This document shows, piece after piece, positions 8,006-17,074 of a stretch of 64,000 nt of DNA (position 1 is its first letter; each line of letters opens with the position of its first letter). The position numbers were made by a program, and so were the translations under genes. The notes under the pieces are model-generated. The model did not search any database, had not been told where the DNA came from, and saw only the letters and a list, made by a program, of their open reading frames with translations. Origin of the DNA: GCA-2687025 sp964473525 (lineage in GTDB: Bacteria; Poribacteria; WGA-4E; GCA-2687025); NCBI GenBank assembly GCA_964473525.1, contig CAYYPK010000030.1, positions 10,314-74,313 of the forward strand, written 5' to 3'.

Positions 8006-8884
8006 CTAAGCCTTCCGCGCCCCGTGGAACAGGTATACCTGCGCGTAGCCCGCCCACTCGCCGAACCGGTCCTCGGCGAAGTCCCTGACGCGCGCGGCTG
8101 TCCGTTCTCGACCATCGAAGTACAGCCGCTCCATCTCCCGCTTGATCCACACGTCTACGGGGAACGCCTCGAAGTGTCCAAGGCCGTAGAGCAGGATGCA
8201 TCCCGCGACTTTGTCACCCACGCCGTACAGACTCGTGAGACGTGCGCGCGCTTGGTCCGTGGGCATCGCGCGGAGTTCGGCCTCGTCCAGTTCGCCGTTC
8301 GCCATCGCGCGCGCGGCCTCCGACAGCCCGCGGGCGCGGAAGCCCGTGCCGCATTCGTACAGCGTCTCAATCGGCACGCCGGCAAGGGCTTCGGCCGTAG
8401 GGAATGCAGGACGACCCTCCGGCAGCGTGGATTGCGCGCCGAATTCCGCGGACAGGCGGTTCACGATCCGCTGGATGCGCGGGATGTTGTTCACCGTGGA
8501 CAGGATGAACGATGCCAGGCACTCCCACAGCGGCTGACGGAGGACGCGCAGCCCACGGTGACGCTCGACCGCCGCGGCGACGTGTTCGTCCGCTGACAGC
8601 CGCTCCTGGAGCGCGGGAAGGTCGAAGTCAGCGTCGAAGTATCCCGCGACAGTCGCCGCCAACTTGTCCGGGGGAAGCGCCCCCACGCACGCGAGATACG
8701 ATCCCTCGACGCGCACGCACGCGCAGGCCCCACGTATGGAGCCGTGATAGTCCGCCGCGTCGCCTGTCCACGCAAACGTCTGCCCCATCGTCAGGAGCGC
8801 GTCGAGGTCCATCGCGCCCAGGAACGGAACCCGGGCGCGACCGACGTCGACGCCCGGCCCTGGCGAATCCACGGTTGACGGCAC
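8006..8884 (-). CDS. OGG1-type 8-oxoguanine DNA glycosylase/AP lyase
   Basis: A helix-hairpin-helix GPD glycosylase of the OGG1 family, which removes 8-oxoguanine and cleaves the abasic site. The hairpin and catalytic Lys are in LYGVGDKVAGCILLYGLG (Lys ~225 from the chosen start) and the catalytic Asp in FPVDVW (~244). The N-terminal OGG domain is suggested by MGQTFAW. The frame is open to an ATG at 8998, but the first ~38 residues are Arg-rich and unlike the family, and overlap the promoter of the divergent kinase. I therefore chose the GTG at 8884; the ATG at 8812 is another candidate. Confidence 0.88.
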   Translation of the reverse strand: MPSTVDSPGPGVDVGRARVPFLGAMDLDALLTMGQTFAWTGDAADYHGSIRGACACVRVEGSYLACVGALPPDKLAATVAGYFDADFDLPALQERLSADEHVAAAVERHRGLRVLRQPLWECLASFILSTVNNIPRIQRIVNRLSAEFGAQSTLPEGRPAFPTAEALAGVPIETLYECGTGFRARGLSEAARAMANGELDEAELRAMPTDQARARLTSLYGVGDKVAGCILLYGLGHFEAFPVDVWIKREMERLYFDGRERTAARVRDFAEDRFGEWAGYAQVYLFHGARKA

Positions 8885-9001
8885 GCCTTGCCCCCTTCGT
8901 CCGGTATCGGTATCGTCGTGTCTCGTTCGCTCGCGTCCTCTGACGCGGGCGCCTGGTCGCATCGCCGGCAAGCGCCGCACAGTCATCGGGAATCGCAACG
9001 A

Positions 9002-9628
9002 ATGAGCCCAGCGCCGCCCGTCCTTCTCGGTATCATGGGAGGGTCATGTTCCGGCAAGACGACCTTCGCCCGCGCTCTTGCCGACGACATTTCAGACCTG
9101 CATCCCATCACGCTGAACCAGGACGCGTACTTCCAGGACTGGTCCGTCTACCCCGAGGACGAGCGCGAGCGCGTGAAGACGGCGAACCACCCGGACGCGG
9201 TCAACTGGGACGCTCTTCTGAAACACATCCGCAGCCTGAGCGCGCGCGAAGAGATCGTCGTGCCACCACCTGGCACTGGCGCAGCGGCGCGAGGCCGCCC
9301 GCGGGAGACGCTCGCTCCAAGCGATGTCGTGATTGTCGAGGGACACCTGATCTACCACGACGAGGAACTGCGCGACCTGATGACGCTCAAGCTGTTCCTC
9401 GACGTGGACCCGCACGAGCGCGTCCTGCGTCGCATGATGAGGGATGCTGGCCGGAACGGTGACCTGGAGACAGCGGTCGCGTGGTATCGCCGTGATGTGA
9501 TCCCGAATTACCCCACCTACACGGAGCCTTGCCGCAAGTACGCCGACCTGATCGTGCCGTACTTCCACGACAACCAGGTGGCCGTGCGCCTGGTGGCTAC
9601 GGGGATACGGGATCTCTTGGGCACCTAG
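9002..9628 (+). CDS. Uridine kinase / phosphoribulokinase-family P-loop kinase
   Basis: A 208-residue kinase with Walker A GGSCSGKTTF at residues 13-22. The NQDAYFQDW and NHPDAVNWDALL segments match the uridine-kinase acceptor region, and IVEGHLIYHDEEL the Walker B / EGxL element. Arg-rich LRRMMRDAGRNGD corresponds to the lid. Uridine or another nucleoside is the likely substrate, but specificity cannot be read from sequence. The frame extends upstream to 8888, but kinase homology starts at the ATG at 9002. Its TAG overlaps the TAG of the convergent gene within one CTAG. Confidence 0.85.
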   Translation: MSPAPPVLLGIMGGSCSGKTTFARALADDISDLHPITLNQDAYFQDWSVYPEDERERVKTANHPDAVNWDALLKHIRSLSAREEIVVPPPGTGAAARGRPRETLAPSDVVIVEGHLIYHDEELRDLMTLKLFLDVDPHERVLRRMMRDAGRNGDLETAVAWYRRDVIPNYPTYTEPCRKYADLIVPYFHDNQVAVRLVATGIRDLLGT

Positions 9629-11512
9629 GGCAACTGCGCCTTGTACACGCCGCCGCGCGCCGTGCCGGCATAGAGGGTGTTGCCAACGACAAGCAACACC
9701 CGCACGCGGCGCTCGGCCCAGCCGTCGTTGGCCTCGAGCCACGTCACGCCGTGGTCCTCGGAGACGAAGACTCCAGCTTCCGCCGTGCCTACGTAGAGGG
9801 TGTTCCCGACCGCGACGAGGGTGCGCACCTGCAGGTCGCCTAGCCCAACGCTGCGTGGCTCCCACGCGTCGCCCACGAGCTGGTACACGCCGCTGCCGTA
9901 GGTCGCTACGAACACGGCGTCGCCCAGGGTCGCCATCGAGAACACGAACGGCTTCTCCATCCCGGACCCGAGTCGTGTCCACGTGGCCGCCCCGTCCTCC
10001 GACACGTAGATGCCCTTGCCGTCCGTGCCGGCGTATAGCCTGCCGCCTGCCGCCTGTAGCATGGTTATGTACGGCAGCTCGATTCCGTCGTTGCGAGGGA
10101 CCCACGACGTCGCTCCGTCCTCCGAGACGATCACGCCCTGTCCTGCGGTGCCGGCGTAGTACCTGCCTCCCATGCGTGTCACGTTCCGCACGGTAAGTCC
10201 GCTGAACAGATCCTCGGAGGCGCGCCGCCACGTCGCCCCGTTGTCCCGGGAGGTGTAGTAGCCGTCCCGATATGTCCCCGCGTACACGGCGGCATCAATG
10301 ACGCTCAAGCCGCGGAGGTTCAGGGTCGAGAGACCGGCGTTGGAGGGCCGCCACTCGTCTCCCCCGTTGGATGACACGAACACGCCGCCCGAGCCACCCA
10401 TGTAGAGCCGCGAGCCGTCGCTGGCGAGGGCGAACACGCTGGTGTCGCGGATGCCCTCGCTGGAGTATGTCCAGGCGTTCTCACCTGCGTCGCGGCGGTA
10501 CACGCCGGTGCCGTACGTTCCCGCGAGGAGGGTGTCGCCAACGTGGTGTAGGGCATTCGCGTACGGGTTGGGCACGCCGTCGTCGTGGGGGGGCCCATGT
10601 CTCTCCGCCGTTCTCGGACACGTACAGCCCTTGGCCCGCCACACTCACTACGAGCGCATCTCCAGTGGCCACCATGTCCAGTACGTTCACGGACGCGTCC
10701 GGCGCGTCCTCGGCCGTTAGCCCGTTGGACGCCGCGACCCACGATGCGCCACCGTTGTCCGACCGGAACACGGCCCTTGTCGCGGTGCCGACGAACAGCG
10801 CCCCCGCGTGCGCGGTCAGCGCGCGTACCATCGGCGGCACGCCGTTGCCGCGCGTGAGACCAACGTTCATCGCACTCCAGCGGCCGGACTCGGCGTCTAG
10901 ACCATAAACGCCGCCGTGCGTTGCCGCTATCAGCTTGCCGTCGACGACCAGCAGCTCGCGTAGCAGCACGTTGCGTAAGCCGCCGATGAGAGTTGTCCAC
11001 GTGTCGGGGTAGTCGCCACCCTCATCGAAGCGGGCGAGACCCCCGGTCGTCCCGACGTACAGGACGCCGTTGAGGAGAGCCATTGAGCGAATGGTCGGGT
11101 TCACCAGCGTCACGCGGTCGAGGTTCGCCCACGTCGCGCCACTGTCGGTGGAGCGCCAGACTCCCCGGCCGTCGGTGCCCGCGTAGAGCGCGCCGTCCTT
11201 CTCGGCAAAACACAGCACGGAGCGCGCGGGCAGCGTGTCGGTGACAAGGCTCCAGGACGCGCCCGCGTCTCGCGTCGCGTATATCTCGCCGGAGTCGGTC
11301 CCGGTGAGCGTCGTGCCGTCAGCGGTCGTGTGGAACGCGTAGATGACGCCGCCGTAGGGTCCAGCCGTCGGCGTCCACTCGAGCGCGCGCGCCGACGAAG
11401 CGGCCAGACACAGCGCCAGAGCCAGACTCAGCCACATCCAACGGCTGTGCCCCTGCCGTCGACTATGGCCCCGCAAATGCTGTGTGGGCGCGAACGGCCC
11501 CGGTGCCTTCAT
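9625..11512 (-). pseudogene. Secreted ASP-box / YCF48-like beta-propeller protein, frameshifted
   Basis: Two overlapping minus frames together encode one ~625-residue protein. A signal peptide (hydrophobic MWLSLALALCLAASSARA) is followed by many ~40-residue blades. Each carries LYAGT or VYVGT strands and an ASP-box such as YVSENGGETW or FVSEDHGVTW, as in BNR/YCF48 propellers. The frame breaks at a run of seven Gs (10587-10593); removing one base restores continuity (ETWAP joined to HDDGVPNPYANAL). Both halves keep clean coding character, so a sequencing error or very recent frameshift is likely. The role is unknown; these propellers usually bind proteins or glycans. Confidence 0.8.
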
Positions 11513-11629
11513 ACGATGTGAAGCCCCGTTTCCGAGGGAAGATAGGAGCGAACGCCGCCACAGCTATAGACGACCCCAAGGCTGAACCGTTGCATCGGTC
11601 GCCCTACGCACGCCGAACGCGTGGCCAGA

Positions 11630-11977
11630 TCACACTATCTGGCTCTCGTCGGGCGCCTCGTCGTCGTCGTCCAGGCGCGGGCCGTCCATGGCGTACACGC
11701 CGCGTTCCTTGGCCTGTAACACCGTGACGTGCGCCTTGCGCTCGCTGATGCCTGCCGACGCCAGGACATCGTCATCCAGCGCCGACAGGAGATCCTCCAG
11801 CGCTTCGTCGACAAGTTCGCGCAGCAGTAGCAGCGTGACGTCCAGATGCATCGGCGTGAGATAGTGGACATCCACCTGACCGATCGCCAGCGTCGCCGGC
11901 TCCGTCTGGTCGTCGTAGACGTTGTACTGCTCGGACGAGATCGTCCGTATGCGACGCTGAAACGAGAATCGCGGCAT
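11630..11977 (-). CDS. Small acidic protein of unknown function
   Basis: A 115-residue protein I do not recognise. It starts MPRFSFQRRIRTISSEQYNVYDD and has a central predicted helical stretch (TLLLLRELVDEALEDLLSAL). It ends with a very acidic segment (DDDDEAPDES). There is no signal peptide or clear membrane helix. A good ribosome binding site, GAGGAG, lies 8 nt before the ATG at 11977, which supports it as a real gene. It stands alone between the ASP-box protein and malate dehydrogenase. Confidence 0.6.
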   Translation of the reverse strand: MPRFSFQRRIRTISSEQYNVYDDQTEPATLAIGQVDVHYLTPMHLDVTLLLLRELVDEALEDLLSALDDDVLASAGISERKAHVTVLQAKERGVYAMDGPRLDDDDEAPDESQIV

Positions 11978-12212
11978 TGCCTGTCACTCCTCGCGGACAC
12001 GTTGGACGTGTTCGCATTGTACTCTTGGGCGGAATCCCCGACAACCGCTGGACCCGCATGGCGCCTGGTCTCACACGGAGCCGCGATTGACTTCAACGTA
12101 GGCCCGGCCTACACTTTCTGCCGGTCGCCCAGGCCCCTTTTTTCACCCCATCGGCGAGGCGCGGCCGACCCCGGCGAACGACGAACCCAGGCTATCTGAC
12201 GAAGGGCACCGA

Positions 12213-13211
12213 ATGAGCTACGCCACCGACGAGCGAGTAGCCGTACTAGGGGCGGCGGGGGCCATCGGCTCCAATCTCGCGCAGTCCCTATTGCAGCTCG
12301 GAGTCACAGGGAACGTGACGATGTACGACCCGTTCGAGCCCGGGCTCGAAGGCGCCGCCGAGGAGATCTACCACTGCGGCTTCCCCGGCGCGGAGGTCAC
12401 GTGGAGCGCGTCCCTGGAAGAGGCCCTTGAAGGCGCGTCCTACATCATCACCTCCGGCGGCGCGCCGCGACGTGAAGGCATGACGCGCGAGGATCTGCGG
12501 CGTGATAACTCCATCATCGCCAAGGAACTCGGCATAGGCATCAAGAAGCACTGCCCCGAGCTGAAGCTGCTCGTTGTCATCTTCAACCCGGCGGACATCA
12601 CTGGCCTTACCGCCCTCGTCCACTCGGGCCTGGCGCCATCGAACGTGACGACGCTCGCCGCGTTGGACTCCACGCGCCTGCAGACGGCGCTCGCCCAGCG
12701 CTTCGGCGTGCGGCAGGACAAAGTCACGGGCTGCCGCACCTACGGCGGGCACGGCGAGAAGATGGCCGTCTTCAAGGGCACGATTAAGATCGACGGCAAG
12801 CCGCTCACGGACTATCTGCGCGAGGGGATCCTCTCCAACGAGGACTGGGAGGAAATCCAGGAGCACACCCGTGGTGGTGGCGCGCGCATCATCAAGCTGC
12901 GCGGTCGCAGCTCGTTCCAGTCACCGGCGCATCTGAGCGCGCGCATGGTGAAGTCCGTCATCGACGGTTCTGAGTTCGAGTGGCCATGTGGCGCGTACAT
13001 CACCGAAGGCGACTACGCGGGCGTCATGATGGCCGCGGACACGACTCTCGGTAAGAGCGGCGTGCGCTACAGCATCCCCGACGGCGCGGCCGACGACATG
13101 GCGGCGCTGAAGGACTCGCACGCGCACCTAGTAGCTCTGCGCGACCAGACGATCGACGACGGCATCCTGCCCCCGCTGAACGAGTGGAGCCGGCACAACT
13201 CGAATCTGTAG
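12213..13211 (+). CDS. mdh: Malate dehydrogenase (Bacteroidetes-like form)
   Basis: A 332-residue NAD-dependent malate dehydrogenase, oxidising malate to oxaloacetate in the TCA cycle. The dinucleotide motif GAAGAIG is at residues 13-19. The mobile loop PRREGMTR (85-92) has the arginines expected for malate specificity. D152 and R155 lie in LDSTR, and the catalytic His is H180 in YGGHGEKM. The phrases DPFEPGLEGAAEEIYHCGF and RSSFQSPAHLS recall Bacteroidetes MDH. It is a single gene ended by a strong hairpin. Confidence 0.92.
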   Translation: MSYATDERVAVLGAAGAIGSNLAQSLLQLGVTGNVTMYDPFEPGLEGAAEEIYHCGFPGAEVTWSASLEEALEGASYIITSGGAPRREGMTREDLRRDNSIIAKELGIGIKKHCPELKLLVVIFNPADITGLTALVHSGLAPSNVTTLAALDSTRLQTALAQRFGVRQDKVTGCRTYGGHGEKMAVFKGTIKIDGKPLTDYLREGILSNEDWEEIQEHTRGGGARIIKLRGRSSFQSPAHLSARMVKSVIDGSEFEWPCGAYITEGDYAGVMMAADTTLGKSGVRYSIPDGAADDMAALKDSHAHLVALRDQTIDDGILPPLNEWSRHNSNL

Positions 13212-13244
13212 ACTGAGGCGCGGACGATCCGCAACGACTGGCGA

Positions 13245-13280
13245 GACGAGGCCGAGCTAGGTAACTGGCTCGGCCTCGTC
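13245..13280. terminator. Hairpin between mdh and the convergent unknown gene
   Basis: A perfect 12-bp inverted repeat (GACGAGGCCGAG / CTCGGCCTCGTC) with a 12-nt loop begins 34 bp after the mdh stop. It overlaps the last codons and stop of the minus-strand gene. It probably stops both convergent transcripts. Confidence 0.6.
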
Positions 13281-13877
13281 CTCGTACGCGACTCCGACGC
13301 GGCATAGGTGGTTCAGGGCCTCGCCGAACACGTCGAAAAGGCGCCGCAGCCGGTCTATGTCGTCGATGACGCCAGGGGCGCGGAAGTACAGTTCGTCCAC
13401 GCCCTCCGGGAAGTCGTCGTCGAACCATCCCTCGTCGTCTTTCACCTGGAGGTGCACGGTGGGCTGCGCGCTCAGGAGCTCGCGCAGCCGCTCGTTGGCG
13501 AACAGCGCCCGCACCTTGGCGTCGTCGTTCCCCTTGATGATGAAGTCCCGGTCGAATTCCGGGTACCCCACCTTGATGTCCTGCAGTCGCAGCAGCCTAC
13601 CCACGGCGCTAAACAGGCTCGCGCGATACACCGTGAACCGGAAGCCGTCTGGGTTCACGTACGGCGCGCGCAGGCGGGTGTAGCTCTGGGTGTGCTCGGC
13701 GCCCGCCGTCGTGGAGGAGCTGTACGTGTCCAGCGTGACGACCCACGAGCCGACGTTCGCGCGCACGACATCGCCCTCGCCCCAGCCCGCCTCCGTAAAG
13801 CGCCCGCCGACTTCACCGGCGAAGGCGTCCCACACGGCGGCGGAACTCGACGCGAACAACTCCCTCAGGTCCGCCAT
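13257..13877 (-). CDS. Conserved-looking protein of unknown function
   Basis: A 206-residue soluble protein. The middle segment YPEFDRDFIIKGNDDAKVRALF, read here as residues ~104-125, followed by LRELLSAQPTVHLQVKDDEGWF, resembles a widespread uncharacterised family that I can recall only as a pattern. There is no signal peptide or membrane helix. It lies 27 bp downstream of the GH172 gene on the same strand and may be cotranscribed with it. I give no function. Confidence 0.7.
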   Translation of the reverse strand: MADLRELFASSSAAVWDAFAGEVGGRFTEAGWGEGDVVRANVGSWVVTLDTYSSSTTAGAEHTQSYTRLRAPYVNPDGFRFTVYRASLFSAVGRLLRLQDIKVGYPEFDRDFIIKGNDDAKVRALFANERLRELLSAQPTVHLQVKDDEGWFDDDFPEGVDELYFRAPGVIDDIDRLRRLFDVFGEALNHLCRVGVAYEDEAEPVT

Positions 13878-13904
13878 GTGCTCCCCTCTTGGCGTCGCGA
13901 GTCG

Positions 13905-15869
13905 CTACTCACGCGGCGCGGCGACCCGGACGTAGTCGATGCCGATGTGGCCCGCGCGCGTGCAGGTCAGGGTCAGTGACGCGTCCTCGCCCGACACCGT
14001 GCCAACGGCGTATTCGCGCAGGTGTACCAGAGCGGCGTGGCCAAGGTCGATGTCGTGGGCGTCGCCCTCGCCAATCGCCACACTGCACGCTCCTCCGCCG
14101 GGACGCTTGGTGAGGCACACGACGACCCCGTGCTCGCCGTCGCCGCCCACCGGCACACTGAGTGTCACGGCGTCGCCCTCCCGCGCGGCGAAACACACCT
14201 GGGATCCACCGGACCACAGCGCGCCGTGCTCCGTCTCGACATGCCCAGACGCGACGGTCAGGGATTCCGCCTCGTGTACGACGGAGTTTGCCGCGGCGCC
14301 CGCAGGCAGGACCTCCCACGCAGGCGGGTCACGCAACACCAGCATGGATGGGTTGATCTGCGGGTGGTCGTCCCTGGCGCCTGGACGCGTGTAGCAGTAG
14401 CCGATGCGGGCGTAGCTGATGCCTGGCGTCGGCGTATGCGTCTGCAGCTCCATGTAGAACTCGATCGACTTCGAGAACGGCAGCGCGTCGATCATGTGCC
14501 AGCGGTGGTTCGCGACGTACCCTCGGTTGCCTGGCCCGTCGTTGCGTGGCTGACCGATGTACGCCGCCTGGAACAGCTCCGGCGCGCTCCACGAGTAGCC
14601 GAAGTAGTCTTCCGAGCCAGTACCGAACGTGCTGGGGAACGTCTCGCCGTCGATGTATATCTTCTCGTCGCCCTCGCCCCACCAGCCGCCGCCGGGCGTG
14701 GGGATGGGCGTGGGGTTCATGAGCATCAGCGATGTCCCAACCCACACTCCGCCGCCATTCACGATGAGATACGGCCAGTCGTACCCGTCCGGCCTGCCTT
14801 CCACGCCATGGTCCACGCGCCACTTTGCGCGTAGGTGCATCGATGTCTCGTTCCAGTCGTACGGCGCCCTCACGATCTGCCCAGACGCCGTCACCGTCTG
14901 CGGACCATAGTTCTTCAGGCGGACGGTCGCCCAGTGACCGAACGGCATGACGAGCCGGCAGTGCATCGTGCCGTCTGCCTCGACGACGAACGGCAGCGAC
15001 ACGAGCGGACACACGCCCGGAGCCGAGCCGAAGAAGTCACCGACAGGACTCTCGATCTGCGGTGTTGGGGATCCGTCGAAGAAGACCTGCAGGACGACCT
15101 GCCGAAGGGCGTCGCGCGTGTTCGGCGCCGATATGCGGGCCGTCAGCGTGCTGATCGCGCCTGGCCCCTCCTCGTTGTAGATGTCGCCCTGCGAATCTGG
15201 CCCCATCGTCACGTCGAAGGGTGTTATGGACTCGGACTGGACCGGCAGGTCCATCGCGTCGCTCAGGCGCTCTGCGGCTTCGTTCGCGATGACCTGGTAC
15301 TTGGCGAGTTCGCCCGCGCTGTACGTGTCCACGTCCGTACCGTCGGCGTATTGGCGGAAGTTCAGCTGGTAGTAGAAGCCGTTCCAGTCTGCGTCGTGCG
15401 TGACCTTGCACCCGTCCTGGTACGCGATCGGGAAGTACAGATTCCCCGCGTTGCCTGCGGGCGGCCGGATGGCGAAGGGCTCAGGAAACCCGTCCACCTT
15501 GCCGTCGAACAGGTCGAGCATCGACGCCTCTATGACGGGCTCGTCAGACCCGTCGACGTACACACGCAGCTTCCCCTCGTCCCCTACCCACGGATTCGCG
15601 GACCAGAACCGCACGAGGGCGCCGGGGCCGTCGACGTCAGCGAGCACATGCTCCGTGCGCCCGTTGATGGTCTCGTCGCGCAGGTAGTTCTTGCGGTCGG
15701 TCGTGTTTGTGTTGTCCGCGTTGGCGAACCACCCCGGCGCGTCCGGGGCGACCGACCGACGGTCGTAGGACGAGAACTGGATGCACTTGTACGCTGGATC
15801 GGGATAGTACGTGATGCTGTTGAGGTCGATCATCTCCCTCAGCAGCCTGCCGGTCGTTACCTTCGACAC
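13905..15869 (-). CDS. DUF2961 / GH172-family glycoside hydrolase with C-terminal carbohydrate-binding-like domain
   Basis: A 654-residue protein. Residues ~1-500 form a DUF2961 (GH172) double jelly-roll, with ITYYPDPAYKCIQFSSYDRRS near the start and GGGWWGEGDEKIYIDG plus FGTGSEDYFGYSW in the core. The Glu residues of GEGDE and GSEDYF match the positions reported as catalytic in GH172 enzymes. These act on fructofuranose, arabinofuranose and arabinopyranose linkages. Residues ~520-654 look like a beta-sandwich binding module (VHEAESLTV at its start, HIGIDYVRV at its end). No signal peptide is evident. The sugar specificity is inferred, not shown. Confidence 0.85.
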   Translation of the reverse strand: MSKVTTGRLLREMIDLNSITYYPDPAYKCIQFSSYDRRSVAPDAPGWFANADNTNTTDRKNYLRDETINGRTEHVLADVDGPGALVRFWSANPWVGDEGKLRVYVDGSDEPVIEASMLDLFDGKVDGFPEPFAIRPPAGNAGNLYFPIAYQDGCKVTHDADWNGFYYQLNFRQYADGTDVDTYSAGELAKYQVIANEAAERLSDAMDLPVQSESITPFDVTMGPDSQGDIYNEEGPGAISTLTARISAPNTRDALRQVVLQVFFDGSPTPQIESPVGDFFGSAPGVCPLVSLPFVVEADGTMHCRLVMPFGHWATVRLKNYGPQTVTASGQIVRAPYDWNETSMHLRAKWRVDHGVEGRPDGYDWPYLIVNGGGVWVGTSLMLMNPTPIPTPGGGWWGEGDEKIYIDGETFPSTFGTGSEDYFGYSWSAPELFQAAYIGQPRNDGPGNRGYVANHRWHMIDALPFSKSIEFYMELQTHTPTPGISYARIGYCYTRPGARDDHPQINPSMLVLRDPPAWEVLPAGAAANSVVHEAESLTVASGHVETEHGALWSGGSQVCFAAREGDAVTLSVPVGGDGEHGVVVCLTKRPGGGACSVAIGEGDAHDIDLGHAALVHLREYAVGTVSGEDASLTLTCTRAGHIGIDYVRVAAPRE

Positions 15870-16041
15870 AGGCTACGGTCCTTTCCGGGCGGCGTCTGCT
15901 AGCGCCATGGCTAAGAGGAGAGCCGTCGCGTGGGCGGCTGTCGCCGGGTCGTGAGGATACGCGCGCCGGTCTGGGCGGGCAAGGGCGGATGTGCGCGTGA
16001 GCGAGCGCCTGCCAGGGCCCGCTGCTGCCCTGGCGCCGTTG

Positions 16042-16905
16042 CTAGCGGGTTGCGCCCGCCAGGACTGGCGCGCGCATCTGCGTCTGGATCTCATAGATCG
16101 ACCCGACGCGTTCTGGCGAAGGCAGGGGGATGCGCACCGGCACATCAGTCACACGCGGCTCCCACGTGGGTTCGCCCCGAATAATCGTGGCGTTGAACGC
16201 GTCCCACGTACCAGCGCCGAGCAAGGGGTAGGCGTCCAAGGCGCAGTATTGGAAGAGCAGGAGGCGTCGGGGAGCGTCCGAGTGGTTCGGCCGCGAGCCA
16301 TGCGCGGTGCGGGCGTGGTGCAGACTGATGCTGCCCGCGGTCATTGTGACTTGGGCGGGATCGCTGGGGTCGAATCGTCGATCTGTGATGGCGCCGACGA
16401 ACACCCCGTCTTCGTGATGGTCGTATATGGGGCCCTTGTGCGTCCCCGGCGCCATCAGCATGCAACCGTTGTCTTGCGTCATGTCATCCAGGGCTATTCC
16501 GACGGCCAGCAGGTCATCGTTCGTGTGGGGGTAGAACGCCCAGTCCTGGTGCCACTCGACCGCGCTCCCGTAGCCCGACCACTTCATGTTGAGCTTGTCG
16601 CCGTTGTAGCGGAGACCGTGGCCGATGAGGGACGATACCACTTCGAGGATGCGTGGGTGCCTGAGGGCGGCGTCATACACCGCGTGCTGACTGACGGGGC
16701 TCTTCAGGCGGCGCAGACGTGGCGCCTCAGGCGTGTGGCCCGGCTCCAGGTCGAACACGTCCGTGTGATCTGTCGCTTCGCGGGACTTCTCGACGAACTC
16801 ATCGGTTACGGCGCGAAGCTCGTCCACCTCCGACGGTGTCAACACGTCCGGCGCGACCATATAGCCGACCTCGTGATACTCCGCGATCTGACGGGCCGTC
16901 AGCAT
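16042..16905 (-). CDS. Phytanoyl-CoA dioxygenase (PhyH) family protein
   Basis: A 287-residue Fe(II)/2-oxoglutarate dioxygenase. The iron triad is H119 and D121 in WHQDW and H202 in TAHGSRPN, with R213 a likely 2-oxoglutarate anchor. PhyH-family enzymes hydroxylate diverse small molecules, so the substrate is open. The frame extends to 16941, but a strong AAGGAGAGAGG ribosome binding site sits just before the ATG at 16905, and family homology begins at MLTARQIAEYHEVGY. It stands alone; no biosynthetic partner adjoins it. Confidence 0.9.
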   Translation of the reverse strand: MLTARQIAEYHEVGYMVAPDVLTPSEVDELRAVTDEFVEKSREATDHTDVFDLEPGHTPEAPRLRRLKSPVSQHAVYDAALRHPRILEVVSSLIGHGLRYNGDKLNMKWSGYGSAVEWHQDWAFYPHTNDDLLAVGIALDDMTQDNGCMLMAPGTHKGPIYDHHEDGVFVGAITDRRFDPSDPAQVTMTAGSISLHHARTAHGSRPNHSDAPRRLLLFQYCALDAYPLLGAGTWDAFNATIIRGEPTWEPRVTDVPVRIPLPSPERVGSIYEIQTQMRAPVLAGATR

Positions 16906-17074
16906 CTGGCCTCTCTCCTTGCTACACGGTAGACTCCCCAAGGCTACGCAAGCGCAGCGTCGGGGTCAACGTGTCGATCCCGTCTGCCGTACGTGAAACG
17001 ACCTGCGCCCTGTCGCCCGTTCTATACGTGGGAAGACGAACCTTACCGCCCGGCTAAGGAAGGACGCATTGGGC

